A stretch of DNA of 64,000 nt from Streptomyces sp. 846.5 (GCF_004365705.1 NZ_SOBN01000001.1:5775459-5839458); one strand, 5' to 3'. Positions 29,129 through 39,177 are shown, counted from the stretch's first letter. Translations and numbers: made by a program. Notes: generated by a model not told the origin, from the letters alone.

Positions 29129-29497
29129 TCAGCAGCACCGGGGTGACCAGGACGACGCCGAAGTTGCGTTTCCTTGCTTGAGGCCATAGCGCGCGTCGGT
29201 TTCGTAGGGAGAGGCGAGGCGGGGCCTCCCGGGCGAGAGGTACTCAGAGTCGGCTCGCGGCCCGTAGCGTTCGGCCCACTCCCGGAGCGGCACCGCATCG
29301 GCCAGCCAGTCGGGGGCGGCACAGGCCAGGGCCTCCAGCGCGGCCCGCAGGGTCTCCCCGGCGAGCTCCAGCCGGTTCAGGTCCCGGACCGCGGCCAAGA
29401 CTCGAGTGGAGTCGGTGCGCTGCTTGACACCGGCTTTCGCCAGGCCCTGGTCCTTCAGCGCGGTCAGCAGGAGCCGACCGAGGTCCCGGACGTGCAT
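29129..29497 (-). pseudogene. Remnant of an IS1182-like transposase
   Basis: The 123-codon fragment contains KQRTDSTRVLAAVRDLNRLE followed by LAGETLRAALEALACAAPDWL, a conserved block of IS1182-type transposases. Sequence before and after this block does not continue the enzyme, no complete DDE core is present, and no terminal inverted repeats were found. It is a degraded end of an insertion sequence next to the recombinase gene. Confidence 0.75.
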
Positions 29498-29687
29498 GGC
29501 AGCAGGGCTCCGCGCCCGCCGCCGTCCCTGCGTCGCGCACCGAGCGAACTCTTACGACGACCCAGCGCTGCTCGGTGCCGACGCCTCCCCACACACCCGT
29601 GCGTAGAGATGCTGCTGCCTCGATAGCGGACGCCTGAGGCCCGGCTGGTCCCGATCTGTGGGAATGGCCGGGCCGCAGGACGTGGTG

Positions 29688-30272
29688 CTACTTGCTGATG
29701 GCGAAGCGCATCAGGGACTGCTCGTCGCCCTGCTTGATGTTCCCGGTCTCATTGATCACCTGGAGCTTCCAGGTGCCGCCCACACGGATGGCCTTGGCCA
29801 CGGCGAGGCCGTTGTCCGTGCTCAGCAGGCTGGGCCAGATGTCGGCCACCTGCTGGGAGCTGCCCCCGGTCGCGTCGTAGACCTTGAAGCTGATGTTGCG
29901 CGCCTTCTGGAAGGAGCTGCCCTTCTTGAAGGCGGCGGCGACGAACACGATCGAGGTGATGTTGCCGGGGACCTTGGCGAAGTCCACCGTCAGCACCTCG
30001 TCGTCCCCGTCCCCGTGCCCGGTCGTGTTGTCGCCGCTGTGGACCAGGGAGCCGTTCCCCAAGGGGTTGAGCGAGTCCAGGCCGGCCAGGCGCACCGGGT
30101 CGGCCCCCTGCATGGCGATGCCGATCAGGTCGAGGTCGGTGCCGACCTTGCGGCGGACCATCCCCGCCAGCTTGCCGCTGCTCCCCGCGGTGGCGTCCCA
30201 GGACGCTCCGATGGACAGGTGGGTCACCCCGTCGAGATCCGCGGGTCCGTCTTCCTTGGTGAGCGTTATCAT
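29688..30272 (-). CDS. TerD-family stress protein
   Basis: A 194-residue TerD/CABP-type protein of the tellurite-resistance and stress-response group. Family blocks include HLSIGASWDA, SLVHSGDNTTGHGDGDDE (calcium-binding acidic loop), VLTVDFAKVPGNITSIVFVAA and FKVYDATGG. ATG 30272 has AGGA upstream. It sits 97 bases downstream of a VOC gene on the same strand, without the rest of a ter cluster. Confidence 0.92.
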   Translation of the reverse strand: MITLTKEDGPADLDGVTHLSIGASWDATAGSSGKLAGMVRRKVGTDLDLIGIAMQGADPVRLAGLDSLNPLGNGSLVHSGDNTTGHGDGDDEVLTVDFAKVPGNITSIVFVAAAFKKGSSFQKARNISFKVYDATGGSSQQVADIWPSLLSTDNGLAVAKAIRVGGTWKLQVINETGNIKQGDEQSLMRFAISK

Positions 30273-30369
30273 CCGTCGATCGTCCTTTTGGTGAAGGTAC
30301 CGTGATGCGCACAGTGTGCCTGGTCGGTGTCGGCTGAGACACCGTCACGACGACGACCGGTTCCCGGAG

Positions 30370-30735
30370 TCAGCAGGCGCAGAGGCAGAACGGGTGCCCG
30401 GCCGGGTCCGCGAAGACGCGCCAGTCCCTGGTGCCGTTCCAGTCCTCCAGCAGGATCGCCCCGAGGGCGACGACCTGGGCCTGGTCGGCTTCGAGGTCGG
30501 TGGAGCCGATGTCGATATGGGCCTGCTGCGCCTGGTTCTGGCTCGGCCAGGACGGCGGGCGGTAGTTGTCCACCTGCTGGAACGAGAGCTTGGTGCCGAA
30601 GTCGCCGACGAGCTCCACCCAGGTGTTGTCGCCGTACGCGTCCATGACTTTGCCGCCGAGCATCTCGGCGTAGAAGCCGGCCAGGGCGGTCGGGTCGGGA
30701 CAGTCGAGGGCGAAGGTCTTCACGGCGCCGATCAT
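30370..30735 (-). CDS. VOC/glyoxalase-fold protein
   Basis: A 121-residue single-unit vicinal-oxygen-chelate protein. I start at ATG 30735 because AGAGG lies five bases upstream. The pattern IGAVKTFALDCPDPTALAGFY and the closing VFADPAGHPFCLCAC match the glyoxalase/bleomycin-resistance group. Only one of the usual metal ligands (His in AHIDIG) is obvious, so catalytic activity is doubtful. The C-terminal CLCAC is common in this actinobacterial subgroup. Confidence 0.85.
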   Translation of the reverse strand: MIGAVKTFALDCPDPTALAGFYAEMLGGKVMDAYGDNTWVELVGDFGTKLSFQQVDNYRPPSWPSQNQAQQAHIDIGSTDLEADQAQVVALGAILLEDWNGTRDWRVFADPAGHPFCLCAC

Positions 30736-30844
30736 GTGGGCCTCTTTCCTGGGTCCGGATTCTCCGGGTGAAAGCACGATGTCCGATCCGCGTACCCTTG
30801 GTGGGGTCCGGATATACCCCCCTACTCCCTAAGGACTGAGCGCC

Positions 30845-31678
30845 CTGGCACGCCGCACGCCCGACGGTCCGCCGCCCGCACCGGTGGTGCAGCGCATCCG
30901 ACTGCGCTACACCAAGCGCGGCCGTCTGCGATTCACCAGCCACCGCGACTTCCAGCGGGCCCTTGAGCGCGCGCTGCGCCGCTCGGCCGTGCCGATGGCG
31001 TACTCGGCGGGTTTCTCGCCGCACCCCAGGATCAGTTTCGCCAACGCGGCGCCCACCGGCTCCGCCAGCGAGGCCGAGTACGTCGAGCTGGCCCTGAGCG
31101 CACCTCGGGACCCGGAGGAACTGCGGGCGCAGTTGGACGAGTCGCTGCCGACCGGGCTCGATGTGATCGACGCGGTCGAGGTCCGGACGCCGAACTTCGT
31201 GGAGCGGCTGGAGGCGTCGGTCTGGGAGCTGCGGCTGGACGGAGTGGCCCCGGAGACGGCCGGGGCGGCTGTGGCGGCGTTCCTGGCCGCCGAGAGCGTC
31301 GAGGTGCAGCGGCAGACCAAGAACGGCGTCCGCACCTTCGACGCGCGCGGCGCCGTGGTGGCCCTCCAGGTGGTCGAATCGCAGGTCGTCGCTGGTGCGA
31401 CCGGCCTACCTGAAAGTAGTACCGATATCGCCGCAGGCCGTGCCTGTGCGATACTGCGGCTGGTTGTTCGGCACGCCACACCCGCCGTGCGACCTGATGA
31501 CGTCCTGTCCGGTCTCCGTGTGACGGCCGACCTGGCGCTGCCGGTCCCCGCTGGGGTGACCAGGCTGGCGCAGGGGCCGCTCGACGAGGAGTCCGGCACG
31601 GTGACCGACCCGTTCGCGCCCGACCGTGGCGCGGCACCGGCCCTCCCATCCGAGGCGGCCGAGCCGCAGCCCGCGTAG
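30845..31678 (+). CDS. TIGR03936-type radical-SAM-associated protein (DUF2344)
   Basis: A 277-residue protein if started at CTG 30845, or 264 if started at GTG 30884. The CTG has AAGGA nine bases upstream and opens into LARRTPDGPPPAPVVQRIRLRY, which resembles the N-terminus I remember in other streptomycetes; the GTG codons at 30884 and 30887 lack a Shine-Dalgarno. The core RLRFTSHRDFQRALERALRR and AYSAGFSPHPRISFANAAPTG is diagnostic. It normally pairs with the TIGR03960 protein and precedes RNase E. Confidence 0.85.
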   Translation: MARRTPDGPPPAPVVQRIRLRYTKRGRLRFTSHRDFQRALERALRRSAVPMAYSAGFSPHPRISFANAAPTGSASEAEYVELALSAPRDPEELRAQLDESLPTGLDVIDAVEVRTPNFVERLEASVWELRLDGVAPETAGAAVAAFLAAESVEVQRQTKNGVRTFDARGAVVALQVVESQVVAGATGLPESSTDIAAGRACAILRLVVRHATPAVRPDDVLSGLRVTADLALPVPAGVTRLAQGPLDEESGTVTDPFAPDRGAAPALPSEAAEPQPA

Positions 31679-31895
31679 GCAGCGGCGGTCGGCTTTCCGG
31701 CGTCGTCGGAGCCCGTCCAGGGCCCCTGGGAGCCACCCGGGACTCCGGACACAACCCGCTTAGAACTGCCACAGGCACGACCAAAGACTTATCGGCGCAC
31801 CGCACAGCGGAGCACCGATCGACATACGCAAGCCCCTGTGCGGCGCCCGCTCACCATGCGCGGCGCCCGGGGGCATGAACGGGAGAACCGCCCGG

Positions 31896-34800
31896 ATGCT
31901 CGATATCAACGAACAGAACGAAGAGAACGAACGAAACGAAGCGGTGGGCACGGAGGGCGCGGCCCCCAAGGCCGCACCGCGCCGCCGCCGGGCGGCCAGC
32001 CGCCCGGCCGGCCCCCCGCAGGGCGAGGGCGCTGACGCCGAGGCCCCTGCAGCCGGGGAGGCGGCCCCGGCCGCCGAGCCGGTGAAGCGGGTGCGCCGCA
32101 CCCGCAAGAAGGCCGAGGCCGAGCCGGTCGCGGAGGCCGTGGCCGAGACGCCCGCCGCGGAGACTCCTGCGGCGACGGCTCCCGCCGAAGAGGCCGTTTC
32201 GGCCGCCGAGCCGGTGAAGCGTGCTCGCCGTACTCGCAAGAAGGCCGAGCCGGTCGTCGAGCCCGAGGTCGTGGTCGTTGCACCGGAGCCCGCCCCGGCC
32301 ACCGAGGAGCCGGTCGAGGCAGAGCCCGCCGCGGAGGCGCCCGCGCCCGCCGCTGAAGAGCCTGTCGTGGAAACGGCCCCGCGCTCGCGCCGCCGGGCGG
32401 TCCGGCCGTCCACCGCCGTTTTCCAGGCTCCGGTGTTCCAGGAGCCCGCCGAGATCGTGGTCCCGTCGCGCCCGGTCGTGCCGCAGGCCGCGTTCACCGC
32501 GCCGGCCGCCGTGACGCCTGCCGAGACGTCCGCCGAGGCTTCCGAGGACCCGCGCCGCCGCAACCGCCGCCGGGCCACCGCACCGGTCGCCGCGCCTGCC
32601 GTGGACAGCGCCCCGGGCGAAGCCCCGGCAACCGACGAGGAGACCGCACCGGCCCGTCGCGGCAGCCGCCGCGCCTCCGCGCCGCCGCCGCCGAGCGCGC
32701 CCGCGGTGTTCCAGCTGTCCTCCGGCCGCGCCCCGCTGAGTGACGAGCGCCGCGCCCCGGCCGCTGTGCAGCAGGCCCCGGCCGAGCAGCAGTCCGCCGA
32801 GGACGAGGCACCGACCGGCCGCCGCCGCAACCGCCGCCGCGCGGTCTCCCCGGCCGCGTCCTTCGAGGCCCCGCAGCCGGTGCTGGAGGAGGACGAGACC
32901 GAGGGCGAGACCGATCTCGACGTCGAGGAACTCGACGAGGACGCGGCCGAGGAGCAGGACGCCCAGGGCTCCTTCGCCGGTGACGACGAGGGCCGTCCCT
33001 CGCGCCGCCGCCGTCGCGGTGGCCGCCGTCGCCGTCGCGGTGACGGCGACGACTTCGAGGCCCCCGTGGCCGCCTCCGCCCAGGACGAGGAGCAGGACGG
33101 CGACGACGAGGACGACGACGAGGACCTGGGCGACGCGCTGTCCGCGTCCAGCCGTCGCCGTCGGCGCCGCCGCCGTCGCAGCGGTGACAGCGCCGCCGAG
33201 GTCGAGACCGCCGCCCCCGGGGACGACCCCGAGCGCACCGTGGTGAAGGTCCGTGAGCCGCGTCGGCGTACGTCCGCCGGCAGTGACCGTGCCGACGTCC
33301 CGTTCGACCCGGACGAGGTGCAGTCCATCAAGGGCTCCACCCGTCTGGAGGCGAAGAAGCAGCGCCGCCGGGAGGGCCGCGAGCAGGGCCGCCGCCGGGT
33401 GCCGATCATCACCGAGGCCGAGTTCCTGGCCCGCCGCGAGGCCGTCGAGCGGGTCATGGTGGTCCGTCAGAACGGCGAGCGCACCCAGATCGGCGTCCTC
33501 GAGGACGACGTGCTGGTGGAGCACTACGTCAACAAGGAGCAGGCCACCTCCTACGTCGGCAACGTGTACCTGGGCAAGGTCCAGAACGTGCTGCCGTCGA
33601 TGGAGGCCGCCTTCATCGACATCGGCAAGGGCCGCAACGCGGTGCTCTACGCCGGTGAGGTCAACTTCGGCGCCCTGGGCGTCAAGGGCGGCCCGCGCCG
33701 GATCGAGTCGGTGCTGAAGTCCGGTCAGTCCGTCCTGGTCCAGGTCTCCAAGGACCCGATCGGCCACAAGGGCGCCCGGCTGACCAGCCAGATCTCGCTG
33801 CCCGGCCGCTACCTGGTGTACGTGCCCGAGGGCTCGATGACCGGGATCAGCCGCAAGCTGCCGGACACCGAGCGGGCCCGGCTGAAGAACATCCTCAAGA
33901 AGATCGTCCCCGACGACGCCGGCGTGATCGTGCGCACCGCCGCCGAGGGCGCCTCGGAGGACGAGCTGACCCGTGACGTCCTGCGGCTGCAGCAGCAGTG
34001 GGAGGACATCCAGAAGAAGGTCAGCAGCGGCAACGCGCCGACCCTGCTCTACGGCGAGCCGGACATGACCGTCCGCGTCGTCCGCGACATCTTCAACGAG
34101 GACTTCACCAAGGTCATCGTCTCCGGCGACACCGCCTGGAAGACCATCCACGAGTACGTGGCCGGGGTCGCCCCGGACCTGGTGCCCCGGCTCCAGCGGT
34201 GGACCTCCGAGGTGGACGTCTTCGCGACGTACCGCATCGACGAGCAGCTGATGAAGGCGCTGGACCGCAAGGTCTGGCTGCCCAGCGGCGGCTCCCTGGT
34301 GATCGACAAGACCGAGGCCATGGTCGTGGTCGACGTCAACACCGGGAAGTTCACCGGGCAGGGCGGAAACCTCGAGGAGACCGTCACCCGCAACAACATC
34401 GAGGCGGCCGAGGAGATCGTGCGCCAGCTGCGGCTGCGCGACCTCGGCGGCATCATCGTGATCGACTTCATCGACATGGTGCTGGAGTCCAACCGCGACC
34501 TGGTGCTGCGCCGGCTGCTGGAGTGCCTGGGCCGGGACCGGACCAAGCACCAGGTGGCCGAGGTCACCTCGCTGGGCCTGGTGCAGATGACCCGCAAGCG
34601 GGTCGGTCAGGGCCTGCTGGAGTCCTTCTCCGAGACCTGCGTGCACTGCAACGGACGCGGCGTCATCGTGCACATGGAGCAGGCCCCGCCGCCGCCGAAG
34701 GGCTTCTCCGGCCCGATGCACCTGGAGCAGGCCGCTCCGGTGGAGTCCGACGAGGACGCTGCGTCGGAGCAGGGCAGCACCGGCGGCGGCCGGCAGCGCC

Positions 34801-35531
34801 GCCGTCGCGGCCGGGGCGGGGACTCTGCGTACCAGGTGGAGACACCGGCCCGTGAGGAGACGCTGGAGGAGCTGGCCCAGGACCTGGTCACCAACGGCCT
34901 CACGGCCGAGGACGCCGCCGAGGCGGAGGACCTGGAGATCGTGCTGCCCGAACCGGCGGTGGCCGAGACGGTCGTCGTGGCCGCGCCGGTCGTGGTCGAG
35001 CCCGCCCCGGTGGACGCGGCGGTCCAGGCCGAGGCCGAGGAGCTGGCCGAGGCGATGATCGAGTCCTCGGCGCGCCCGGGGCGTACCCGCCGTCGCGCGG
35101 TCCGCAAGGCGACCTCGCCGGCCGGGCCTCCGGCCGCGCAGGAGGCGGCCGTGGTGGTCGTCCCGGCGCGGGCGCCCGAGCCGGTGGCGGTCGAGCCCGA
35201 GGCCGTGCCGGAGCCGGAGGTCGCTCCGGCTCCGGTGCTCGTCGCCGAGCCCGAGGTCGTTGCCGAGCCCGAGGAAGCGCCCGCCGAGACGCCGGCCCCG
35301 CGCAAGCGCGCCCCGCGCAAGACCGCTGCCAAGAAGGCCGCGGCGGTCGAGGGCGAGCCGGCCGGGGAGAACGCGGCCCCGGCCAAGAAGGCCGCGAAGA
35401 AGGCCCCGGCCAAGAAGGCTGCTGCTGAGAGGGCCCCGGCGAAGAAGGCGGCTGCCAAGAAGACCGCCGCCAAGCGCGCCGCCAAGAAGACCGCGAGCAC
35501 GGACGCTCCCGCTCCGGAGGCGGCCGAGTAG
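31896..35531 (+). CDS. rne: Ribonuclease E/G with long disordered arms
   Basis: A 1211-residue endoribonuclease that processes rRNA and decays mRNA. I prefer ATG 31896 (GGGAGA nine bases upstream) over ATG 31875. The first 510 residues are low-complexity, with alternating acidic and Arg-rich runs. The S1 domain (YVGNVYLGKVQNVLP) and the catalytic region with the magnesium aspartates (VVVDVNTGKFTG, IIVIDFIDM) follow, then the zinc-link CVHCNGRG. The last 120 residues are Lys/Ala repeats like histone H1. As in other actinobacteria, the catalytic core is central rather than N-terminal. Confidence 0.95.
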   Translation: MLDINEQNEENERNEAVGTEGAAPKAAPRRRRAASRPAGPPQGEGADAEAPAAGEAAPAAEPVKRVRRTRKKAEAEPVAEAVAETPAAETPAATAPAEEAVSAAEPVKRARRTRKKAEPVVEPEVVVVAPEPAPATEEPVEAEPAAEAPAPAAEEPVVETAPRSRRRAVRPSTAVFQAPVFQEPAEIVVPSRPVVPQAAFTAPAAVTPAETSAEASEDPRRRNRRRATAPVAAPAVDSAPGEAPATDEETAPARRGSRRASAPPPPSAPAVFQLSSGRAPLSDERRAPAAVQQAPAEQQSAEDEAPTGRRRNRRRAVSPAASFEAPQPVLEEDETEGETDLDVEELDEDAAEEQDAQGSFAGDDEGRPSRRRRRGGRRRRRGDGDDFEAPVAASAQDEEQDGDDEDDDEDLGDALSASSRRRRRRRRRSGDSAAEVETAAPGDDPERTVVKVREPRRRTSAGSDRADVPFDPDEVQSIKGSTRLEAKKQRRREGREQGRRRVPIITEAEFLARREAVERVMVVRQNGERTQIGVLEDDVLVEHYVNKEQATSYVGNVYLGKVQNVLPSMEAAFIDIGKGRNAVLYAGEVNFGALGVKGGPRRIESVLKSGQSVLVQVSKDPIGHKGARLTSQISLPGRYLVYVPEGSMTGISRKLPDTERARLKNILKKIVPDDAGVIVRTAAEGASEDELTRDVLRLQQQWEDIQKKVSSGNAPTLLYGEPDMTVRVVRDIFNEDFTKVIVSGDTAWKTIHEYVAGVAPDLVPRLQRWTSEVDVFATYRIDEQLMKALDRKVWLPSGGSLVIDKTEAMVVVDVNTGKFTGQGGNLEETVTRNNIEAAEEIVRQLRLRDLGGIIVIDFIDMVLESNRDLVLRRLLECLGRDRTKHQVAEVTSLGLVQMTRKRVGQGLLESFSETCVHCNGRGVIVHMEQAPPPPKGFSGPMHLEQAAPVESDEDAASEQGSTGGGRQRRRRGRGGDSAYQVETPAREETLEELAQDLVTNGLTAEDAAEAEDLEIVLPEPAVAETVVVAAPVVVEPAPVDAAVQAEAEELAEAMIESSARPGRTRRRAVRKATSPAGPPAAQEAAVVVVPARAPEPVAVEPEAVPEPEVAPAPVLVAEPEVVAEPEEAPAETPAPRKRAPRKTAAKKAAAVEGEPAGENAAPAKKAAKKAPAKKAAAERAPAKKAAAKKTAAKRAAKKTASTDAPAPEAAE

Positions 35532-35550
35532 CAGCGCACGCGCAGCCGCG

Positions 35551-35589
35551 AGCCCGTACCTGTCTCCGTTCCGAGGACAGGTGCGGGCT
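35551..35589 (+). terminator. Terminator after rne
   Basis: AGCCCGTACCTGTC pairs with GACAGGTGCGGGCT (one wobble) around an eleven-base loop, 20 bases after the stop. The remaining 220 bases before rplU should hold its promoter. Confidence 0.85.
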
Positions 35590-35810
35590 GCGGCGTTGCC
35601 GGGCGGACCCTGTCCCACCTGGGGCGGTTTGACCCGCAGGCCGTGGTTCCGTAGCCTTGACCCTCGGCGTGCTTTGCATTTCGGCACCGTCACGCCCCGC
35701 TCCTGAGCAACCACCTTCCGAGCTTCGCGCCCGGGAGAGGCCCCCTGCCGTTCCACTGCGGGGAGTGCTGGCATCAGGGGCTCCGACCGAGTGATGAGAG
35801 TGGGTTCGCG

Positions 35811-36125
35811 GTGTACGCGATCGTGCGTAGCGGCGGTCGGCAGCACAAGGTTGCTGTCGGCGATGTGTTTGAGTCCGACAAGGTCGACGCCAAGGTCGGC
35901 GAGACCGTTGAGCTTTCGACGATCCTGGTCGTCGACGGTGACTCGGTCACCAGTGACCCCTGGGTCCTGGCAGGCGTGAAGGTCTCCGCCGAGGTTGTGG
36001 ACCACCACAAGGGCGAGAAGATCAACATCCAGAAGTACAAGAACAAGACCGGTTACCGCAAGCGCATGGGCCACCGTCAGCGCCACACCGCGCTCCGCGT
36101 GACCAGCATCAACACGGCGAAGTAA
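35811..36125 (+). CDS. rplU: 50S ribosomal protein L21
   Basis: A 104-residue ribosomal protein starting at GTG 35811. [18 protein letters not shown] is the family N-terminus, and the C-terminal [19 protein letters not shown] contacts 23S rRNA. It is followed 12 bases later by rpmA. Confidence 0.97.
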   Translation: MYAIVRSGGRQHKVAVGDVFESDKVDAKVGETVELSTILVVDGDSVTSDPWVLAGVKVSAEVVDHHKGEKINIQKYKNKTGYRKRMGHRQRHTALRVTSINTAK

Positions 36126-36137
36126 GGGGAGGCGGAA

Positions 36138-36392
36138 ATGGCTCACAAGAAGGGCGCAAGCTCTACTCGTAACGGTCGTGACTCGAACGCTCAGCGCCTC
36201 GGCGTCAAGCGCTTCGGCGGCCAGAAGGTCAACGCCGGCGAGATCCTCGTCCGCCAGCGCGGCACCCACTTCCACCCCGGTGCGGGCGTGGGCCGTGGTG
36301 GCGACGACACCCTGTTCGCGCTGAACGCCGGCGCGGTGGAGTTCGGCACCCGCCGTGGCCGTCGCGTTGTGAACGTCGTCCCGGTCGCCTGA
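36138..36392 (+). CDS. rpmA: 50S ribosomal protein L27
   Basis: An 84-residue protein whose N-terminus [20 protein letters not shown] reaches toward the peptidyl-transferase centre. ATG 36138 follows GGGGAGG. The signature [22 protein letters not shown] is complete. No N-terminal cleavage extension like that of Firmicutes is present. Confidence 0.97.
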   Translation: MAHKKGASSTRNGRDSNAQRLGVKRFGGQKVNAGEILVRQRGTHFHPGAGVGRGGDDTLFALNAGAVEFGTRRGRRVVNVVPVA

Positions 36393-36520
36393 TCCAGGCC
36401 TGCCGTTGGACACGTGCTGCGATCTCTCGGGGGGCGACCCCCCGCACCCCCGCGTGAACCCGCTGTTGGCGGTCCTCATCCGGAAGTGCTGTGCGGAGTG
36501 GCAGTGCAATACCTGACACT

Positions 36521-36552
36521 GAGGGTGGATCGGAACATTCCGGTCCACCCTC
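36521..36552 (+). terminator. Terminator after rpmA
   Basis: GAGGGTGGATCGGAA pairs with TTCCGGTCCACCCTC over almost its whole length with a two-base loop. It lies inside the 221-base gap before obg. Confidence 0.85.
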
Positions 36553-36613
36553 GGTGTTTGCACCACCGGTCCCATTCGAACATTCCTGTTGCCTATCGAG
36601 AGGCGCTCCAACC

Positions 36614-38107
36614 ATGACCACCTTCGTGGACCGCGTCGAGCTGCATGTCGCCGCGGGTAACGGAGGCCACGGCTGCGCCTCCGTTCACCGGGAGAAGTTC
36701 AAGCCGCTGGGCGGCCCCGACGGGGGCAGCGGCGGCCAGGGGGGCGATGTGCTGCTCGTGGTCGACCCCCAGGTCACCACGCTGATCGACTACCACCACC
36801 ACCCGCACCGCAGCGCCACCAACGGGAAGCCCGGCGCCGGCGACCACCGCACCGGCGGCGACGGCAACGACCTGGTGCTGTCGGTGCCGGACGGCACCGT
36901 GGTGCAGGACAAGAAGGGCAATGTGCTGGCCGACCTGGTCGGCTTCGGCACCACCTTCGTGATCGCGGCCGGCGGCCGCGGCGGCCTGGGCAACGCCGCG
37001 CTGGCCTCCTCCCGGCGCAAGGCCCCCGGCTTCGCGCTGCTCGGCGAGCCCGGCGAGAGCCTGGACATCGTCCTGGAGCTCAAGTCCGTCGCCGACGTGG
37101 CCCTGGTGGGCTACCCCAGCGCCGGCAAGTCCTCGCTGATCTCGGTGCTCTCCGCAGCCAAGCCGAAGATCGCGGACTACCCCTTCACCACCCTCGTCCC
37201 CAACCTGGGCGTGGTCACCGCGGGCGACACCACCTACACCATCGCCGACGTGCCCGGGCTGATCCCCGGCGCCAGCCAGGGCAAGGGCCTCGGCCTGGAG
37301 TTCCTGCGCCATGTCGAGCGCTGCGAGGTGCTGGTGCACGTACTGGACTGCGCCACCCTGGAGACCGACCGCGACCCGCTCTCCGACCTGGACACCATCG
37401 AGGCCGAACTGGCGCTCTACGGCGGCCTGGAGGACCGGCCCCGGCTGGTCGCCCTGAACAAGACCGACGTCCCGGACGGGCAGGACCTCGCCGACATCAC
37501 CCGCGCCTCGCTGGAGGAGCGCGGTCTTGAGGTGTTCGACGTCTCCGCGGTGTCCCGCAAGGGTCTGCGCGAGTTCAGTTTCGCCCTGGCCCGGATCGTC
37601 GCCGAGGCCCGCGCGGCCAAACCGGTCGAGGAGGTCACCCGGGTGGTGCTGCGGCCCACCGCGGTGGACGACGCCGGCTTCACCGTCAGCTACGACGCGA
37701 ACGAGGACCTCTACCGCATCCTCGGCGGCAAGCCCGAGCGCTGGATCAAGCAGACCGACTTCTCCAACGACGAGGCCGTCGGCTACCTCGCGGACCGGCT
37801 GGCCCGGCTCGGCGTCGAGGTCGAGCTGGCCAAGGCCGGGGCCAAGGAGGGCGACACCGTCGTCATCGGCGCCACCGAGAACGCCGTGGTCTTCGACTGG
37901 GAGCCGAGCATGGCCGCGGGCGCGGAGATGCTGGGCCGCCGCGGCGAGGACCACCGGTTCGAGTCCCCGCGTGACGCGGTCACCCGCCGCCGCGAGAAGG
38001 AGGCCGTCCGCGACGACGCCGCCTCCGAGTTCGCCCGGTTCGACCCGCTGCCGCGCCGTGAGATCGAGCCCGCCGCCGAAGAGTTCGAAGAGTTCGAGGA
38101 CCACTGA
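36614..38107 (+). CDS. obgE: Obg/CgtA GTPase, ribosome assembly and stress
   Basis: A 497-residue GTPase that binds the 50S subunit. The glycine-rich Obg fold spans about 1-158, the G domain has GYPSAGKS (166-173), DVPG (212-215) and NKTD, and the C-terminal OCT domain is followed by an acidic tail (EEFEEFEDH). ATG 36614 begins [20 protein letters not shown]. In streptomycetes Obg level influences sporulation. The deaminase starts five bases after its stop. Confidence 0.97.
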   Translation: MTTFVDRVELHVAAGNGGHGCASVHREKFKPLGGPDGGSGGQGGDVLLVVDPQVTTLIDYHHHPHRSATNGKPGAGDHRTGGDGNDLVLSVPDGTVVQDKKGNVLADLVGFGTTFVIAAGGRGGLGNAALASSRRKAPGFALLGEPGESLDIVLELKSVADVALVGYPSAGKSSLISVLSAAKPKIADYPFTTLVPNLGVVTAGDTTYTIADVPGLIPGASQGKGLGLEFLRHVERCEVLVHVLDCATLETDRDPLSDLDTIEAELALYGGLEDRPRLVALNKTDVPDGQDLADITRASLEERGLEVFDVSAVSRKGLREFSFALARIVAEARAAKPVEEVTRVVLRPTAVDDAGFTVSYDANEDLYRILGGKPERWIKQTDFSNDEAVGYLADRLARLGVEVELAKAGAKEGDTVVIGATENAVVFDWEPSMAAGAEMLGRRGEDHRFESPRDAVTRRREKEAVRDDAASEFARFDPLPRREIEPAAEEFEEFEDH

Positions 38108-38112
38108 CCAGC

Positions 38113-39177
38113 ATGAGCACCACGCACCTCGCGCCCCGTCCGCTGCCCAAGGCGGAGCTGCACCTGCACATCGAGGGCACCCTGGAGCCCGAGCTGGCCT
38201 TCGCGCTGGCCGAGCGCAACGGCATCGACCTGCCGTACGCGACGCCGGACGAGCTCCGCTCCGCCTATGCCTTCAGCGACCTGCAGTCCTTCCTGGACCT
38301 GTACTACCGGCTGACCGCGGTGCTGCAGACCGAGCAGGACTTCGCCGACCTCGCGGAGGCCTACCTGGAGCGCGCGGCGGCGCAGGGGGTGCGGCACGCC
38401 GAGATCTTCTTCGACCCGCAGGCGCACACCGCCCGCGGTGTGGAGATCGGCACGGTGATCCGGGGCCTGTCCGCGGCGCTGGGGACCAGCCTGGAGCGCC
38501 ACGGCGTCTCCACCGGGCTGATCCTCAGCTTCCTGCGCGACCTCTCCGCCGAGGACGCGCTGCGGACCCTCGCGGACGCCGCCCCGTACCTGGACCGGAT
38601 CTCGGCCGTCGGCCTGGACTCGGCCGAGGTCGGCCACCCGCCGGCCAAGTTCACCGAGGTGTACGCGGAGGCCAAGCGGCTCGGGCTGCGGCTGGTCGCG
38701 CACGCGGGGGAGGAGGGCCCGCCCTCCTACATCACCGAGGCGCTGGACCTGCTCGGCGTCGAGCGGATCGACCACGGCATCCGCTGCCTGGAGGACGAGG
38801 CGCTGGTGGCCAGGCTGGTGGCGGAGCAGATCCCGCTGACCGTCTGCCCCTTCTCCAACGTCCGGCTGCGCTGCGTGGACCGACTGGAGGAGCACCCGCT
38901 GCCGGCGATGCTGGCGGCAGGGCTGCTGGTCACCGTCAACTCCGACGACCCGTCCTACTTCGGCGGCTACGTCGAGGACAACTACCAGGGGCTGCGTACC
39001 GCCCTCGGACTGACGGACGATCAACTGCGGCTGCTGGCACGGAACTCCTTCAAGGCGTCGTTCCTGGACGAGGCCCGCAGGGCAGAACTGCTGGCCGAGC
39101 TGGACGCGCACGGTTCCACCGTCTACTCCAATTTTCCGGGGAGCGACCCCCCGTACCCCCACGCAAACCCGAGGTAG
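38113..39177 (+). CDS. Adenosine deaminase family protein, adenine-deaminase-like branch
   Basis: A 354-residue zinc amidohydrolase. Metal and catalytic residues are His17 and His19 (ELHLHIEGT), His197 and Glu200 (HAGEE), His221 (DHGIRC) and the Asp pair 278-279. The sequence SDDPSYFGGYVEDNY is typical of the Aah1-like adenine deaminase branch rather than classic adenosine deaminase (SLNTDDP), so adenine is the likelier substrate; this is inference. It may be co-transcribed with obg. Confidence 0.88.
   Translation: MSTTHLAPRPLPKAELHLHIEGTLEPELAFALAERNGIDLPYATPDELRSAYAFSDLQSFLDLYYRLTAVLQTEQDFADLAEAYLERAAAQGVRHAEIFFDPQAHTARGVEIGTVIRGLSAALGTSLERHGVSTGLILSFLRDLSAEDALRTLADAAPYLDRISAVGLDSAEVGHPPAKFTEVYAEAKRLGLRLVAHAGEEGPPSYITEALDLLGVERIDHGIRCLEDEALVARLVAEQIPLTVCPFSNVRLRCVDRLEEHPLPAMLAAGLLVTVNSDDPSYFGGYVEDNYQGLRTALGLTDDQLRLLARNSFKASFLDEARRAELLAELDAHGSTVYSNFPGSDPPYPHANPR

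Noticed and set aside
31851..36611. A 1,586-codon minus-strand open frame opposite RNase E, L21 and L27
   Set aside because: It mirrors the RNase E low-complexity arms and has no recognisable domain; the plus strand carries established genes with ribosome-binding sites.
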